NCBI GenBank assembly: GCA_028673005.1 | Contig: CM054118.1 | Location: 88,011,858-88,075,857, forward strand | DNA: 64,000 nt | Reading direction: 5' to 3' | Source of the DNA: Tanypteryx hageni | Lineage: Eukaryota > Arthropoda > Insecta > Odonata > Petaluridae | Shown here: piece after piece, positions 44,951-57,105 of the stretch | Layout: each line of letters opens with the position of its first letter | How positions within the stretch are numbered: the stretch's first letter is position 1 | The notes under the pieces: model-generated | Told to the model about the DNA's origin: nothing | The model's database searches: none | Seen by the model: only the letters and a program-made list of their open reading frames with translations | Program-made: the position numbers and the translations under genes

Positions 44951-45254
44951 CGTTTGCCTAAATATCATCACGGAGGGTTATAAGTCACATTGTTTATAAA
45001 AATAACATTCTCGTTAAACTTATATCCACCCGAAGATAAACGGCGATGATGATCACACCTCCATTTTTGTAACTTTAAGACGATCGTGGCGTAAAACTCT
45101 GCTCCGACGAAAGCTTTTCGAACGAAGTCGTTCCGGATATCGAAGGGTTAACCCGATCGGTGTAGAAATCGCGCATATTCCGAAAAGAGTGCTTTAAAGG
45201 ATCTGCCGTTTCCCATCGGAGACCCTCCGCCTCGCTTAAGTTTTCGTTTTTCTC

Positions 45255-45356
45255 AAGTTCGGCGGAGGTGTCTCGCCCTCTCGACCGCCCTGGGCGTCCG
45301 GGGAGGAAGTTCGGCGGAGGTGTCACCCTCTCGACCGCCCTGGGCGTCCGGGCAGG
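45255..45356. repeat. Two-copy ~51-bp tandem duplication
   Basis: AAGTTCGGCGGAGGTGTC, then CCCTCTCGACCGCCCTGGGC and GTCCGGG-AGG occur at 45255-45306 and again at 45307-45356, nearly identical. The sequence is CpG-rich. The recent duplication explains the repetitive minus-strand frame across it. Confidence 0.9.
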
Positions 45357-45576
45357 AGTCTCCTCGGATCGCCTCGACAGATGGGAACGCTCGGTTCGGA
45401 AATGAAACTGGCGGTGCAAGACCGACGCGGACTTCCGGCCGATAGGCAATTGTTCGTTCGCCGCGATCGTCTACCGGGAAACGGGAAGCGCAAGCGACGT
45501 CGCCCGGTAACGTCGAATTTTGTTGACAATTCTAACGGCTCTTGGGCGCGCAGTTACTGTCGCCGCATTTCGTGCA

Positions 45577-45821
45577 CAGGTAACTCTCGTTATACGCGGT
45601 ACGTGCATTCCTGAATGCGTCATCGAATACGCGCAAAACGAAAGGCTTATAATTTGTAATAATCCAACTGCAAGGTGATCTGCAGATGCTGCCTCTCCAG
45701 TCAACATGAGATTGTGGAATGCATTTCGACTCTTCTTAAAGTGGTAGAACCACCCCGAACTTTCAGAAGAATGCATCTTTCGCCAGAATAAAACCGAAAG
45801 CGCCCACAAAGAGAGTTACCT
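45577..45821 (-). mobile_element. Miniature Tigger element with a remnant of the CENP-B-type HTH
   Basis: The terminal repeats are CAGGTAACTCTCGTTATACG at the left and the complement of AGGTAACTCTCTTTG at the right. On the minus strand the interior keeps a readable GWFYHFKKSRNAFHNL and MLTGEAASADHLAV, matching the second DNA-binding helix region of Tigger/pogo transposases (Gly-Trp, Phe-Lys-Lys, Gly-Glu-x-x-Ser-Ala-Asp). It is a deletion derivative of a Tigger element, sister to the one at 53201. Confidence 0.85.
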
Positions 45822-47779
45822 ATACTTGACGATAGTGCCGATTCCTCGTCATTGTTTATTTCTGCAGCTTTCACCTCGAGGCGCGGTTGTTCTCGGTTTC
45901 ATATTTTGAACGAAAATGGCATTAAGATCCTCGTTCATAAGAAGTGCACTTCGGTCCCCTGCGCAAATCAAAGCCTACGTGGCTTGTTGTAACGACATCT
46001 TTATTGCAACTCATAAAATACTGTCCTTTGGACCGACGGAGATAAATGTCGTCTCGCATTTCGCACACCGAGCGTGGTAGTCCGCTTGCGTTCTTTCCCC
46101 GCTTGCTCCCCACGCACCCTCTTGCCGAGAGGACAACCCTGCATCTCGTCTACTTTTCCACCCTCGATCCCACTCTTCGCCGTACTTTGCTCGCGTTCTC
46201 TGCAATTTCCCTCGGGAAAGCTCGCCACGCGGTGCGTCGCCGCGTTGCCATCTGCGCGAACTATAGTCATTGAGTCGCCTCCACTTTCCCTGCTCCTCTC
46301 TGCCACCACTCGATCCCCTCATCTCTCGATTTCCCTTCGGAATCGGTGCTCGCGACATTTCCAATCCAAGTCGTAACGACGCTTGTTGAAATTTCGGCGC
46401 GTCTTTGTTGTTATTCGCGAGGCTCGCGATTCGATATTTTGGATTTCCCGAATCGAAACCCTAAATCCGTCCGCGAATGACGATGGCGACGCGAAGACCT
46501 TAATCGGCGCGCGATCCGTCTCGAATGACGGATTCGAGAATGTTTGTTTGGATGGATGGGGTGAATGTGAGCGTATCTCCCGTTATGTTCGAACTTACGG
46601 CGTCGGCCGGCTGAAGGACAGTGGACGGTGTTTGTATCGGCCGGATGATCCAGACTTGAAAATCCTCACGAGTTAAAAATACGTTTTCTCTTGCGCAGTC
46701 ACTCCAACGAATTTGGATTTCTGGGTTAGGTGGATTTTAAGTTGCGTTCAGTTTCACCTTAGCCGCTTTTCTTTGAAAGGTTCCCTCAAATATTCCGTAA
46801 TAGTTACTTTCAGCCAGGTCCACTCGGCTAATATCGCCATTGGGATGGTGAAGCCAGTGAACATCGACGTAAGCCAATATCGGACTTTTGCCTTGAATGT
46901 TTATGTGCATCTGCGGATGACTCGGAAGTTTGTATTTGAAGGTCTGTTTTCGCGAGGAATGTTGAAGTGCTTGCATTAATCGGCTGAAGGATCTTGATGC
47001 CCTTAATCTGTGGATGGAGCGCCTTCTGGTCCCTTTTCCATTTGTTTTAATAAGTGATGCAGTGCGTTTGGACAGCTGACGGTTGTTTCTCTTCGCGGAG
47101 CCCTTTAAAGCATTCAGATCTGAAGCTGCGTTCTCCATTTTGGTAATCCGTTGTCGAAATTAGCCGCTTCTGTATGTTGCCTGGGAGGATTAATCTTTTT
47201 GGGTTGTTTTATTGGATGTGATTTCAATAGATGATTAGGTAAACTCTTCTCGAGCTCTCTGCTGCTCCCTGTCTGCGTCACGTTCTCTTCGAATAAGTCC
47301 TTTTCTTGTGGAGAGGCCCTATTCTTAAGAAGCAAAACCTGGGTGTAACTAGCTCTGGGAAAGAATAATTGGGACGTAACCGCTATAATATGAGATTTTA
47401 AATCTTTTTGTAGGTTATCTGTCGTATGTAACGAATTTTTCGGACTTTTAATACAATTTTCAATGATGAAGAGCAGCGAGTATTTTTACAAATTTACAAA
47501 ATACCTTCAGCAATACAGAGTAGTCTTAATGTGTGTCATTATCGTCACTTTCAGAATCGTCAGATAACAATAAAACTGCTTTAAGGAGAAAGCCAAGGGA
47601 ACTGCAATTTTTTCTGCCTTTCAGAGTTTTTCCGCTTTTCACGAATTGTTTTTAATAATGTAGATTAATGCAAAGATTTATGAATGAAACATAATCTGTA
47701 TCCGAAGCAATTCAGATATAATGCATGCCCCATAGACATCCTCAAAACATCTCACAATCAAGTCACACTACGCCATTGT

Positions 47780-47849
47780 GTTCTGCAGTGAAAGACGTCC
47801 ATACGCCTCTGGATGAAAATTTAGAAGAGCCGCAGTTTGACCACCCCTG
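47780..47849. repeat. hAT element right end, inserted in a SINE tail
   Basis: The complement of the right edge reads CAGGGGTGGTCAAACTGCGG followed by CTCTTC, a common hAT terminus. It abuts the SINE-derived tail at 47850. The left terminus was not found. Confidence 0.55.
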
Positions 47850-47903
47850 GGCTATAATAATCCAAGAGGTTGATTAGCCTGAAATTCCATACGAACAAAC
47901 AAG
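47850..47903 (+). repeat. SINE 3'-tail fragment (copy 4)
   Basis: GGCTATAATAATCCAAGAGG, then TTGATTAGCCTGAAATTCCA and ACAAACAAG match the last 55 bp of the SINE at 23389 (on its minus strand). The remainder of the element is absent on the 5' side, where the hAT end joins. Confidence 0.75.
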
Positions 47904-48484
47904 TTTTTTGAAGCCGTGTGTATTTTGCTCACTACAGGTTCTTCGATGTTTCCATCAGAAAATGCTACTCGCTTCAAAGAACATATTGCACGCTTCAAAT
48001 ATGATGGATTCGAAAAATCTAGTACGGCCAAACATTCGGGATACAGGGCATCCAATCATTATTGCCGATTTTAAATTATTGACATACGTTCATCGAAAAT
48101 AACATGTATACGAAAGCTTGAAAATTTTGAACTCAAGTAATCGAACTGCGTCCTCCGTCCTTCTCTGCGATAGTCATATTCCTCGTTAGGCTAAGTGGTT
48201 TGCTTAGAAGCAGGTCAAGAAAGTTAGCTAGTAACCCTCCAGGAAGCCCAACGCATTGTATCACGAAAAGGGGAAAAAAGGTTTTTTGGCACCGTATTGC
48301 AAATTTGTTTCCTTCTTTTTAATTAAAATGGTCGCTCCAGACCCAAAACCTCTCTCTCGTGTCATCCGCACCCTCCAGCACCGCACGCATCACGCCATCC
48401 TAGCAAACGGACCCTCCAACGGCCAACCTCCCACGGCACCTATGAGATCAAACGTCAAATTTGTAAATTGATCTTTATTAGGAT

Positions 48485-48565
48485 TTACTGTCGAATATTT
48501 TGTAGCCGAAATGCGCATCTGGTTTTCGTAACATTTTTATGGCTATCAGAGATACCTATTCGGTC
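48485..48565 (+). repeat. Interspersed repeat (pair with 17640-17765)
   Basis: GTAGCCGAAATGCGCATCTG, GGTTTTCGTAAC, TTATGGCTATCAGAGATAC match the copy near 17700 in the same orientation. No coding potential is evident. Confidence 0.6.
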
Positions 48566-48729
48566 GATTTTATCGTAACCATTTGTTCTAACTCGGTTCT
48601 GAGTCATCGATATTACTTGATTCGGCACTTTCGTTTTAACTGAATCTTAAACCGGAAAAACTTTCCGGGCCACGGCCCTCGTTTCATCCGTCCGATTACT
48701 TGCAACTCTCTCCCATCTACCACATCCCT

Positions 48730-49018
48730 ATGCTCCCCCCCATACCCTCTCCCCCAAACCCCTACCCCCATACCCTCACCCCAAACCCCTACCCCCATAC
48801 CCTCACCCCCAAACCCCTACCCCCATACCCTCACCCCCATACCCTCACCCCCAAACCCCTACCCCCATACCCTCACCCCTACACCCACACCCCTACCCTC
48901 ATACCTCTAGACCCACACCCCTACCCTCATACCTCTAGACCCATACCCTTAGACCAATACTCCTAGACCCATACTCCTAGACCCATACCCCTATCCCCAT
49001 AACCCTACCCCCAGATCT
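48730..49018 (+). repeat. C-rich minisatellite (CCCATACCCTCACCCC and CTAGACCCATACC units)
   Basis: Units ACCCCTACCCCCATACCCTC and CACCCCCAA alternate over about 48740-48880. Then ACCCCTACCCTCATACCTCT and AGACCCATAC units follow to about 49015. It is a simple tandem repeat; the Pro/Tyr/Thr frame over it is not a gene. Confidence 0.93.
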
Positions 49019-50055
49019 CTACCCCTTCTTATTAAAATATTATCCTGTACCGCGTCGTAGATTCCAGTTTAAGCACTTAAAATTATCACTGATTTAATAA
49101 TGTAATCATATGCTCAACAACTTATGTGTTACTATATAATCAAAGCAAAATATCACACCAAACTAACTACAGCCTTGGGCAGGTAGATGGGGCGATAATG
49201 CTTTTGTCGTTATAGTTAACATTTCTCGTAAAACATTGAAAAAGTCTGCGTCCGAGTCTAAAAAAATTCTCGCAAATTTGTCAAGGATTCGATTTCTCTC
49301 TTCGGCAAAAATAAATTTGGTTAATTTATGCGTACAAGCTTCTGTCTCGACTTCGTTGTTTAATTTAATAAATCTTAAAATGAAAATTAAATATGTTCTA
49401 CACTCAATTATATGTTAAACAATTTAAGTAAAGAAATACTCTTTGAATTGAACCAGTCCCATCGCTGCGGACAATGATTAACATAAACCGTGCAATGAAA
49501 TACGCTGTGCCAACGAAACATTTTCTTTCTCATGTTTATGGCATAGGTACTTATGAAATTCTATAAACTTATTTTCCTATTCTACCGGGTTTTGCGCTAT
49601 TCTAGTTTTAAAACACATACTTTACCATGTCTTTTTGTAAATCTTTCGAACCAGGACGTTGTCACAGTAAAATCAGCGATAATCCTTCCCTTTTTTATTC
49701 TTCCCGCTTCAATTAAAATCATTCTACTCGAATTCCATTACCCAGTTTTTAACATCTTACAGCTGTGGCCATTTTGCAGCGTAGCAATGCAAAGTTTTCT
49801 TGCTCTTGTCAGCTTACATTAAATCTTATTTTTGTTTCCTCCATTCCCGTGTAATTTTCTTTGTTCGAGGACAAAAATGCCTTTCCTTCCAGTTTAAGCG
49901 TTATACTGCAGGAAAACCTTTTCTCTTTTGATCCAATTGGGGTTTGCTCGAGAATTTGCAATTTATATTGTAACACGGTAATGACTGCTTATTAAAATAT
50001 ATGACACCCTTCCCCACCCACCCTTTGTACCTATTAGTATAAATTGCTGCCGGCT

Positions 50056-50119
50056 TTGAATTTATTCACCTGACGATGTTGCATTGCAACGAAACCTAGG
50101 TCGTTTGAAATAAATTTAT
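50056..50119 (+). ncRNA. Type I hammerhead-ribozyme-like motif
   Basis: The core is CTGACGA (50070-50076). Stem II is GTTGC/GCAAC (50078-50082 with 50086-50090) with loop ATT. GAAA follows (50091-50094), then a two-pair stem III (A50094-T50101 and C50095-G50100) with loop CTAG, then GTC with the expected cleavage position after C50102. Stem I pairs AATTTATT (50059-50066) with AATAAATT (50109-50116), and CA with TG next to the core (50068-50069 with 50103-50104), leaving an asymmetric internal loop. One extra T lies between the core and stem II. The minimal stem III is typical of hammerheads in Penelope-like elements. Activity is untested. Confidence 0.55.
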
Positions 50120-50354
50120 GTGGAATTATAACAAGTCTCTTTATTTTACATTATGAAGAAATTCCACCAAGTGACGCCTGAAGCCATTAATTATACGTAG
50201 TCCCCAGGCTGTGCCGAGTCCATTATATCCCTAAATTAATTAATCCTCTCAGGATGCGAGAAACATTAAATAACATTTGATCCATGTTGGTATAGGATAG
50301 GATCTGTCAGGAAAGAGGGCGTTCTTTTCAAATGTTTTATTGCTTTTGTAAGTA

Positions 50355-51337
50355 CCACATTTTTCAGACTATAAGACGCACTTTTTTCCAGAAAAAATGA
50401 CTCCCAAAATAAAGTAAAACCTTGTGCAACGTGATATCCGACGCCGCATTTTCATTATTACGCCTTATTACTGTCCTCTCTCAGTAATTACAATTTCGGT
50501 GCATTCGCTGTTTGTTGCGACGTTGAATGCCTAATGAGCTCGTTGATTAATGCCACGAAACATTAGAAATTCGATCGATGACAAAATTTTATTAATAACT
50601 CGGATAAATATCGTTACGTGTATTGAGATCGCATTGGCTGCAAGAATAAAAAGATATACGTACACTTTAAGGATCAGGTGATTCGATGCGCAAAAACGTT
50701 CGGAAACCGAGCAGCAGTACGTCGTTTCAGTCAATGTCGCAAAGAAAAAATTATCTGTAAATGGAGAAAACAGGAGGAAAAACTGAAGGTGACAGTAAAA
50801 TAAAAACGGTCTTCGGAAATAACTACAATTATAGGAGGAAGTGGAGAAAGGGTTAGTAAAACAGAGGAAGTTAGGTATCGATCAAAATGGTTATGTACGA
50901 GGCAAAAAGAGATGCAGAAGAAAAGGGATTAGTTACACGTGCGTATCGTTATTACACGCGCATTTCATTTATTAGGAATTAAAATCTCATCTTGTACTTA
51001 AATTTCAAGAAGTATGCTATTGGTAAAACGTGCGGCGCACTCCTACAGCGTAATTAATAGGAATGCCGAGTGCACGCAGGGCGCATTTAGCTATACAAGT
51101 TTCGAAGCAATTATTTATGAATTTACTTTCGCGAATTAATTTGATCTAAAACGTTATATATTACTGTTGTCACGCTATAATATTTTCTTTAAATGTTGCC
51201 AGATACAAACTTAGTCACGACTAGAAATGATGCACGACATGGCCCTTCCTAAATGCTTTGGTGAACAAAAATACTTAACCAAAATACTTTTTTCCTGAAA
51301 AATATTAAAAATCGGGTTGCGTCTTATAGCCGAATTA
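50355..51337. mobile_element. DNA transposon with CTATAAGACGC inner ends, non-autonomous
   Basis: The left side reads CCACATTTTTCAGACTATAA then GACGCACTTTTTTCC. The complement of the right side reads TTCGGCTATAAGACGCAACC, then a TTTTTC-GGAAAAAAG segment. The right extremity is worn, so the exact end is uncertain. No transposase frame is visible in the 980 bp between. Confidence 0.5.
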
Positions 51338-51833
51338 GACAATTATTTAACTTTTAAAACTATTTTAGTAGTACACCTTTATAGTTTTTACATAATCTTC
51401 TATATTTTTCGCCTTTGTTCCGTTGTGATATTTTGAGGGAAACCGGCATCTTAAGGGGATGGCGTAGCTTAATGGCGAATTAATACATTAATTAATACAT
51501 TTAATGATATAATCATTGTACAGGCGCAATTTGTTTTTAAGTTCGCGACCCTCGTTTGCCAACCATCTTTAAATGACCCCGCTCAAAGTCATCTTACGAC
51601 ACACACTAGATGCAAATGCATGTGTGAACTATGCCGTTGGCTTTTCTAGATTCTCTCGCGCGATAAAATAATTGCAACATAGAGTATTCCGCTGAAAAAT
51701 TCAGATTCGCTTCGCTGTTCTGGATCCGTTACGGGTTCTCTTCGTTGCTGCAGTATTGCTATTCCAATCCGATTGACAATTTAGCACTCGAAGCCCCCGG
51801 AATGAAGGGGGAAAGAGGGGGGGAGGAATGGAG

Positions 51834-52458
51834 TAGAGCTCTGCACGGACCTGATTTTCTAGGCCGTTCTAGGTACGTGGTCGTAGAAATTGTATGCCCG
51901 GCCCGTGGCCCGTTTAAAGCCCCTTGGCTCAAAAAATGTAATTGTTGTATTCCAAATTTTCTATCAACATCTCTGGGCTGTTCAATGAATTAAAAAGGAT
52001 TTTTTAATCAACATATTTGTATGCCTTGGAAGACCACAAACAACATAAATTACTATGCAAAATACACAAATATAATATTATAGGCAAAAAATATATTAAC
52101 CAATTCAGTGCGAAGGACGAGTCACACTCGTTCTTCAATAACCCTGGATTAATTTTCTTAAAAAAATCGTGCCACTTTTTTTGCTTGAACCCATTTTGTA
52201 CGGAGAACTAGTGACTCGTCCTCCGTACTGAATTGGTTAAAGAAAAACTTATGCAGATCGTATACGTAAATTTCAGACACCGGTTAAAATATTTCTGCCC
52301 GTCAAAGCACGACAATATTTATTACAAACTTGTTATGTCTAGTAATTTTTAAAGCCCGGCTCAGGCCCGTAATGAATTCCAAAGGATCGGCCCGTACCCG
52401 ACCCACGAGCCGGGCGGGCCGAGGTCCGCGGGCTATGCGCGGCCCGTGCGGGACTCTA
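51834..52458. mobile_element. hAT-like MITE family 'TAGAG', copy 1 (empty site)
   Basis: The left end TAGAGCTCTGCACGGACC and the complement of the right end TAGAGTCCCGCACGGGCC form inverted repeats. Flanking 8-mers GAATGGAG and GATCGGAG agree at 6 of 8. The inner region is rich in GGCCCG words near both ends. It contains a nested TTAA MITE (52096-52240) but lacks the Tigger insertion carried by copy 2. The element lies within purine-rich repeat sequence on both sides. Confidence 0.72.
52096..52240. mobile_element. TTAA-flanked MITE (piggyBac-like) nested in copy 1
   Basis: TTAA is followed by CCAATTCAGTGCGAAGGACG at the left, and CGTCCTCCGTACTGAATTGG precedes TTAA at the right (52237-52240). 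The inverted repeats are about 28 bp, the interior is short, and the TTAA target is duplicated. All of this is typical of piggyBac-type MITEs. The superfamily call is from the TTAA and the CC start. Confidence 0.7.
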
Positions 52459-52469
52459 GATCGGAGTAT

Positions 52470-52612
52470 GTTAGAGAGGGGAGTGGAATGGAGGGGGGAG
52501 GAGAGTGGAATGGAGGGGGGAGGAGAGTGGAATGGAGGGAGGAGAGTGGAATGGAGGGTGGAGGAGAGTGGAATGGAGGGGGGAGGAGAGTGAGTGTGAA
52601 GGAGGGAGGAGA
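52470..52612 (-). repeat. Purine-rich array (GGAATGGAGGGGGGAGGAGAGT unit)
   Basis: About six copies of GAATGGAGGGGGGAGGAGAG, some missing the G run, lie on the + strand, so the pyrimidine strand is the minus strand. It directly follows the right end of the TAGAG element copy 1. Confidence 0.92.
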
Positions 52613-53076
52613 TGCGCGTTCCTGTATCTCCTTTATACGTTTCGTGGCGTTTATTATTTTCCTTCTTTCTCCATTTAGCAGGCGTTCCAAGCGTTGGCCT
52701 CCTGCGTGGATCATCGCGGAGGAGGCCGTCCTTAAGGATACGTGCGCCATTCGTCAGCTGTTTCGGCTTGATCCCGCTGCTCTTTATTTGCTTAAATTAC
52801 CGAAAATGCCGCGTCGGCAGAGGTCGCCGCCGACCTCGGCGGGCCCGCGTCCTCTCTTGCCGACCTCGAGTGACGCACTCTCTCCTCCGACCTCATCCCC
52901 TTCACCCCTTGTCATCTCCCTTCTCCGAAATACATACATCTCGCTCGGCGCCGGGCGGTTATGTTTGCTTTACTCCCTCCTGCAGATAGTTGCGATTTAG
53001 CGATTCGTTCTACACCTCTCGGCCTCTCCCACCTCCCACACATCCTACTCCTCCCCGCCTCTCCCATCCCTCCCTC

Positions 53077-53887
53077 TAGAGCTCTGTACGGGCCTCATTG
53101 TCTAGGCCCTGCCCGTAAAAATTCGGACCCGGCCCGTACGTTATCGAAGAAATAGTAGGCCCAACCCGTTTAAAGCCTCTCGGCTCGAAAAATGTAATTA
53201 CAGGCAACAACTTTTGTTATACGCGTCTTCGCATATACGCGGTTTTATTCTGGCGAAAGATGCAAAAGAATCCACGCCTTTTTTCTGCAAGTTCGGGTTG
53301 GTTCGACCACATGAAGAGTCGACATGCATTCCACAATCTCATGTTGACTGGTGACGCAGCGTCTGCAGATCATCTTGCAGTTGAATTATTACAAACTATA
53401 AGCCACCCGTTTTACGCGTATTCGATATCCGTGGCGATTTTCAGGAACGCATATCCCGCGTATAACGAGAGTAACCTGTATTGTATTCTAAATTTTCTAT
53501 CATCATCTGTGGGCTGTTTAATGATTTAAAAAGGATTTTTTAATCCACATATTTGTATGCCCTGGAAGACCACAAACAAAATAAATTACTATACAAAATA
53601 CACAAATATAATGTTATATGCAAAAAATATATTAACCAATTCAGTACGGAGGACGAGTCACAGTTCTTCAGCTACCCTGGGTTACTTGAAATAAAACCAT
53701 GCACTTCTTTTGCTTTAACCCACTCAGTACGGAGAACTATTGGGACTCGTCCTCCGTACTGAATGGGGCAAAGAAAAACTTATGCAAATCGTATAAAATA
53801 TTTCGGCCCGTCAAACCCTGAAAATTTTTGTAACAAACTTGATATATCCAGCAACTTTTAAAGCCCTGCCCGGGCCCGTAATGAATC
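53077..53887. mobile_element. 'TAGAG' MITE copy 2, truncated and with nested insertions
   Basis: It starts TAGAGCTCTGTACGGGCC and follows copy 1 (51834) through GTTTAAAGCC, TTTTCTATCA, TTAAAAAGGATTTTTTAATC, GGAAGACCACAAACAA and the TTAA MITE (53632-53770) to CGGGCCCGTAATGAAT. There the polypyrimidine array begins and the right terminus is lost. A Tigger mini-element (53201-53478) is inserted in it. Confidence 0.8.
53201..53478 (+). mobile_element. Miniature Tigger element inserted in TAGAG copy 2
   Basis: The left end CAGGCAACAACTTTTGTTAT and right end TATAACGAGAGTAACCTG are flanked by TA on each side (53199-53200, 53479-53480). Copy 1 shows the site without the insertion (GTAATTGTTGTATTC against GTAATTA[...]TATTGTATTC). 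The + strand interior reads SGWFDHMKSRHAFHNLMLTG then DAASADHLAV, the same CENP-B-type helix remnant as in the element at 45577. Confidence 0.9.
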
Positions 53888-53888
53888 G

Positions 53889-54230
53889 GTCCTCTTCCTC
53901 CTCCCCCCTCTCTTCCTCCTCCCCCTCTCTTCCTCCTCCCCCCTCTCTTCCTCCTCCCCCCTCTCTTCCTCCTCCCCCCTCTCTTCCTCCTCCCCCCTCT
54001 CTTCCTCCTCCCCCCTCTCTTCCTCCTCCCCCCTCTCTTCCTCCTCCTCCCTCTCTTCCTCCTCCTCCATCTCTTCCTTCTCCCTCTCTTCCTTCTCCCC
54101 CTATTCCTTCTTCCCCTTCATCCCCCTTCCCCTTCATCCCCTTTCCCCTTCATCCCCTTTCCCTTCGCTCCCCTCCCCCTCTCTCTCCCCTCCCCATCTT
54201 CCCCTTCCCCCTCTCTTTCCTTTCCACCGA
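53889..54230 (+). repeat. Polypyrimidine array (CTCTTCCTCCTCCCCC unit)
   Basis: A 17-bp unit of CTCTTCCTCCTCCCCCC is repeated about ten times, then CTTCATCCCCTTTCCC units follow. It begins exactly where the TAGAG element copy 2 is cut off. Confidence 0.95.
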
Positions 54231-54428
54231 ATAAAGACGTCCCCCCCTCTCTCTTTCTATATATATATATATTAACTAAAGGAAAAGAAAAGGTAGTGAT
54301 GAGGGTGGCAACAAGGTGTTGAGGGAAGCCCAGCGGACACTTACCAAGTTGAGGACCAAGCTGGTAGGCTGCTGGTGGCGTCGAAGAGACACGAACACAA
54401 AAACACACGCAAGCTTATCGGGCCTATG

Positions 54429-55570
<1,142 letters not shown>

Positions 55571-56766
55571 AGGGTGTTGATATCTGGAACAACTGTTTGG
55601 TAAACCAAATCTTTTACGTGACCCCACGACTTAATTAACTTCACATCAGGTGGATTCTTTCCATACTTCGTTCTGAACAATCGCTGAACACTAGGGAGAT
55701 TTTGTTTCTGAAAGCCAAACAACACACAGTGCCTTCTCTGTCAGACGCCATCTTCACTGGACAGCTGTTACAGCGCTCCTAGTGGCAGATATGATAAACA
55801 AAACATACCAGCACAGAAACTATGCATGTAACGTGCTTATCTGTAAAAGGAAAACGGATGTTCAAGTCTCCATTAAAAAAATATAGCATACTGTAATCAG
55901 TCGGTAATTAATAATACGACGCACAGCCTCGTTCGGATGCACCGGCCGTCGCCTTCCCTCATCTGACGATCGAATCACCTCGCCAAATCAATGAACCAAT
56001 TCCGATGTTATTGTGGAAATGGTTCGGTATCGCCCTTCGGAGTCCGACCGAGCCGCATTATGTTTCCCCCATGCCTGCATGCGGCCCTTCCGGTGTGAAA
56101 TCTCCGAACCGCATCAATTAACCCCAAATGATCGTTTCGGCGACCGGCTCTTGCGTTCCGTTTCTCGAGCGATCGCGAGATTGATGAGCGACAGCGTCTC
56201 CGTATTCTCGTTGCTGACTTTCTAGCGGTGAACCTTGACGCTTTCTCTTCCGTGGCGAAAATATAAGGATTACGTATTTCGCGGTTAAATGGAAGTATTC
56301 AAGTTGTTTCTCCGATTTTTTCGAAAAGAATCGAAAAATTTCGATTTTGTACCCGACGCAACGGGAATTTGAATTTATAATTATTTATCGCGTAACAAAG
56401 AAATATAGCTTTTTAAATCGAATCGCTGATTTTCGGCCTCTTTTTTCCCCTGCGCACCTTCCGATGCCAATCATTTTCCGCGGTCTCCTGCTAACCCGTT
56501 GGCATGCGGCGGCACCTGGATTTTTAATGGCCGCTGCGCAGTTATTTGGAATGTGTCGGAAGAATGCGAAATGCATGCACGGAGTTAAAATATAATTTAA
56601 AATGACGGTGTGGTTATAATGCTTAACTCCCCGACTCGCTTCCGCCTCTTTCTGTCGTCGCTTGATTTGCCTGAGTGCTTGGCGTTTCTTGTTTTTAGCG
56701 ATTAGTTCGTTACAGACGGGAGCCTAATTGTGTTTGTGAAGCTGCGAGAAGCCATTTAGCCTACAT

Positions 56767-57105
56767 CAGCGGTGGGCAATATTTTCTACGTGGCGGACCG
56801 CATTGGCGGTGCAGAAATCTTCAGCGGGCCGCATTGCAAGTTGTCGGCGCTCGGAGGGCCGGATTAGACTTTAAATCGACGTTAATTAGAGATTCTGAGG
56901 TGTCATATCAGTGAAAATCAAAGTAAATAAGTTTTTTTAGAGTTTAAATGTCAATTTTTAGTGTTTCGCTGTCGTAATATTTATGTATATGATATGAATT
57001 TGTATATTAAATTTTAACGATCTCTTTTTAATCATAGCTTCGCGGTCCGCATAATACTCTCTCTGGGCCGCAGGCGGCCCGCGGGCCTTAGGTTGATCAC
57101 CACTG
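56767..57105. mobile_element. hAT MITE with perfect target duplication (339 bp)
   Basis: The left end is CAGCGGTGGGCAATATTTTC; the complement of the right end is CAGTGGTGATCAACCTAAGG. It is flanked on both sides by GCCTACAT (56759-56766 and 57106-57113). GC-rich terminal parts (GGGCCGC, CGGCCCGCGGGCC) enclose an AT-rich core. No coding sequence. Confidence 0.93.

Noticed and set aside
46814..46868. Possible small exon (acceptor TTACTTTCAG, donor GTAAGC) reading QVHSANIAIGMVKPVNID
   Set aside because: Splice-like signals of this strength are expected by chance in tens of kilobases; the peptide is unknown and an open minus-strand frame of 133 codons overlaps it.
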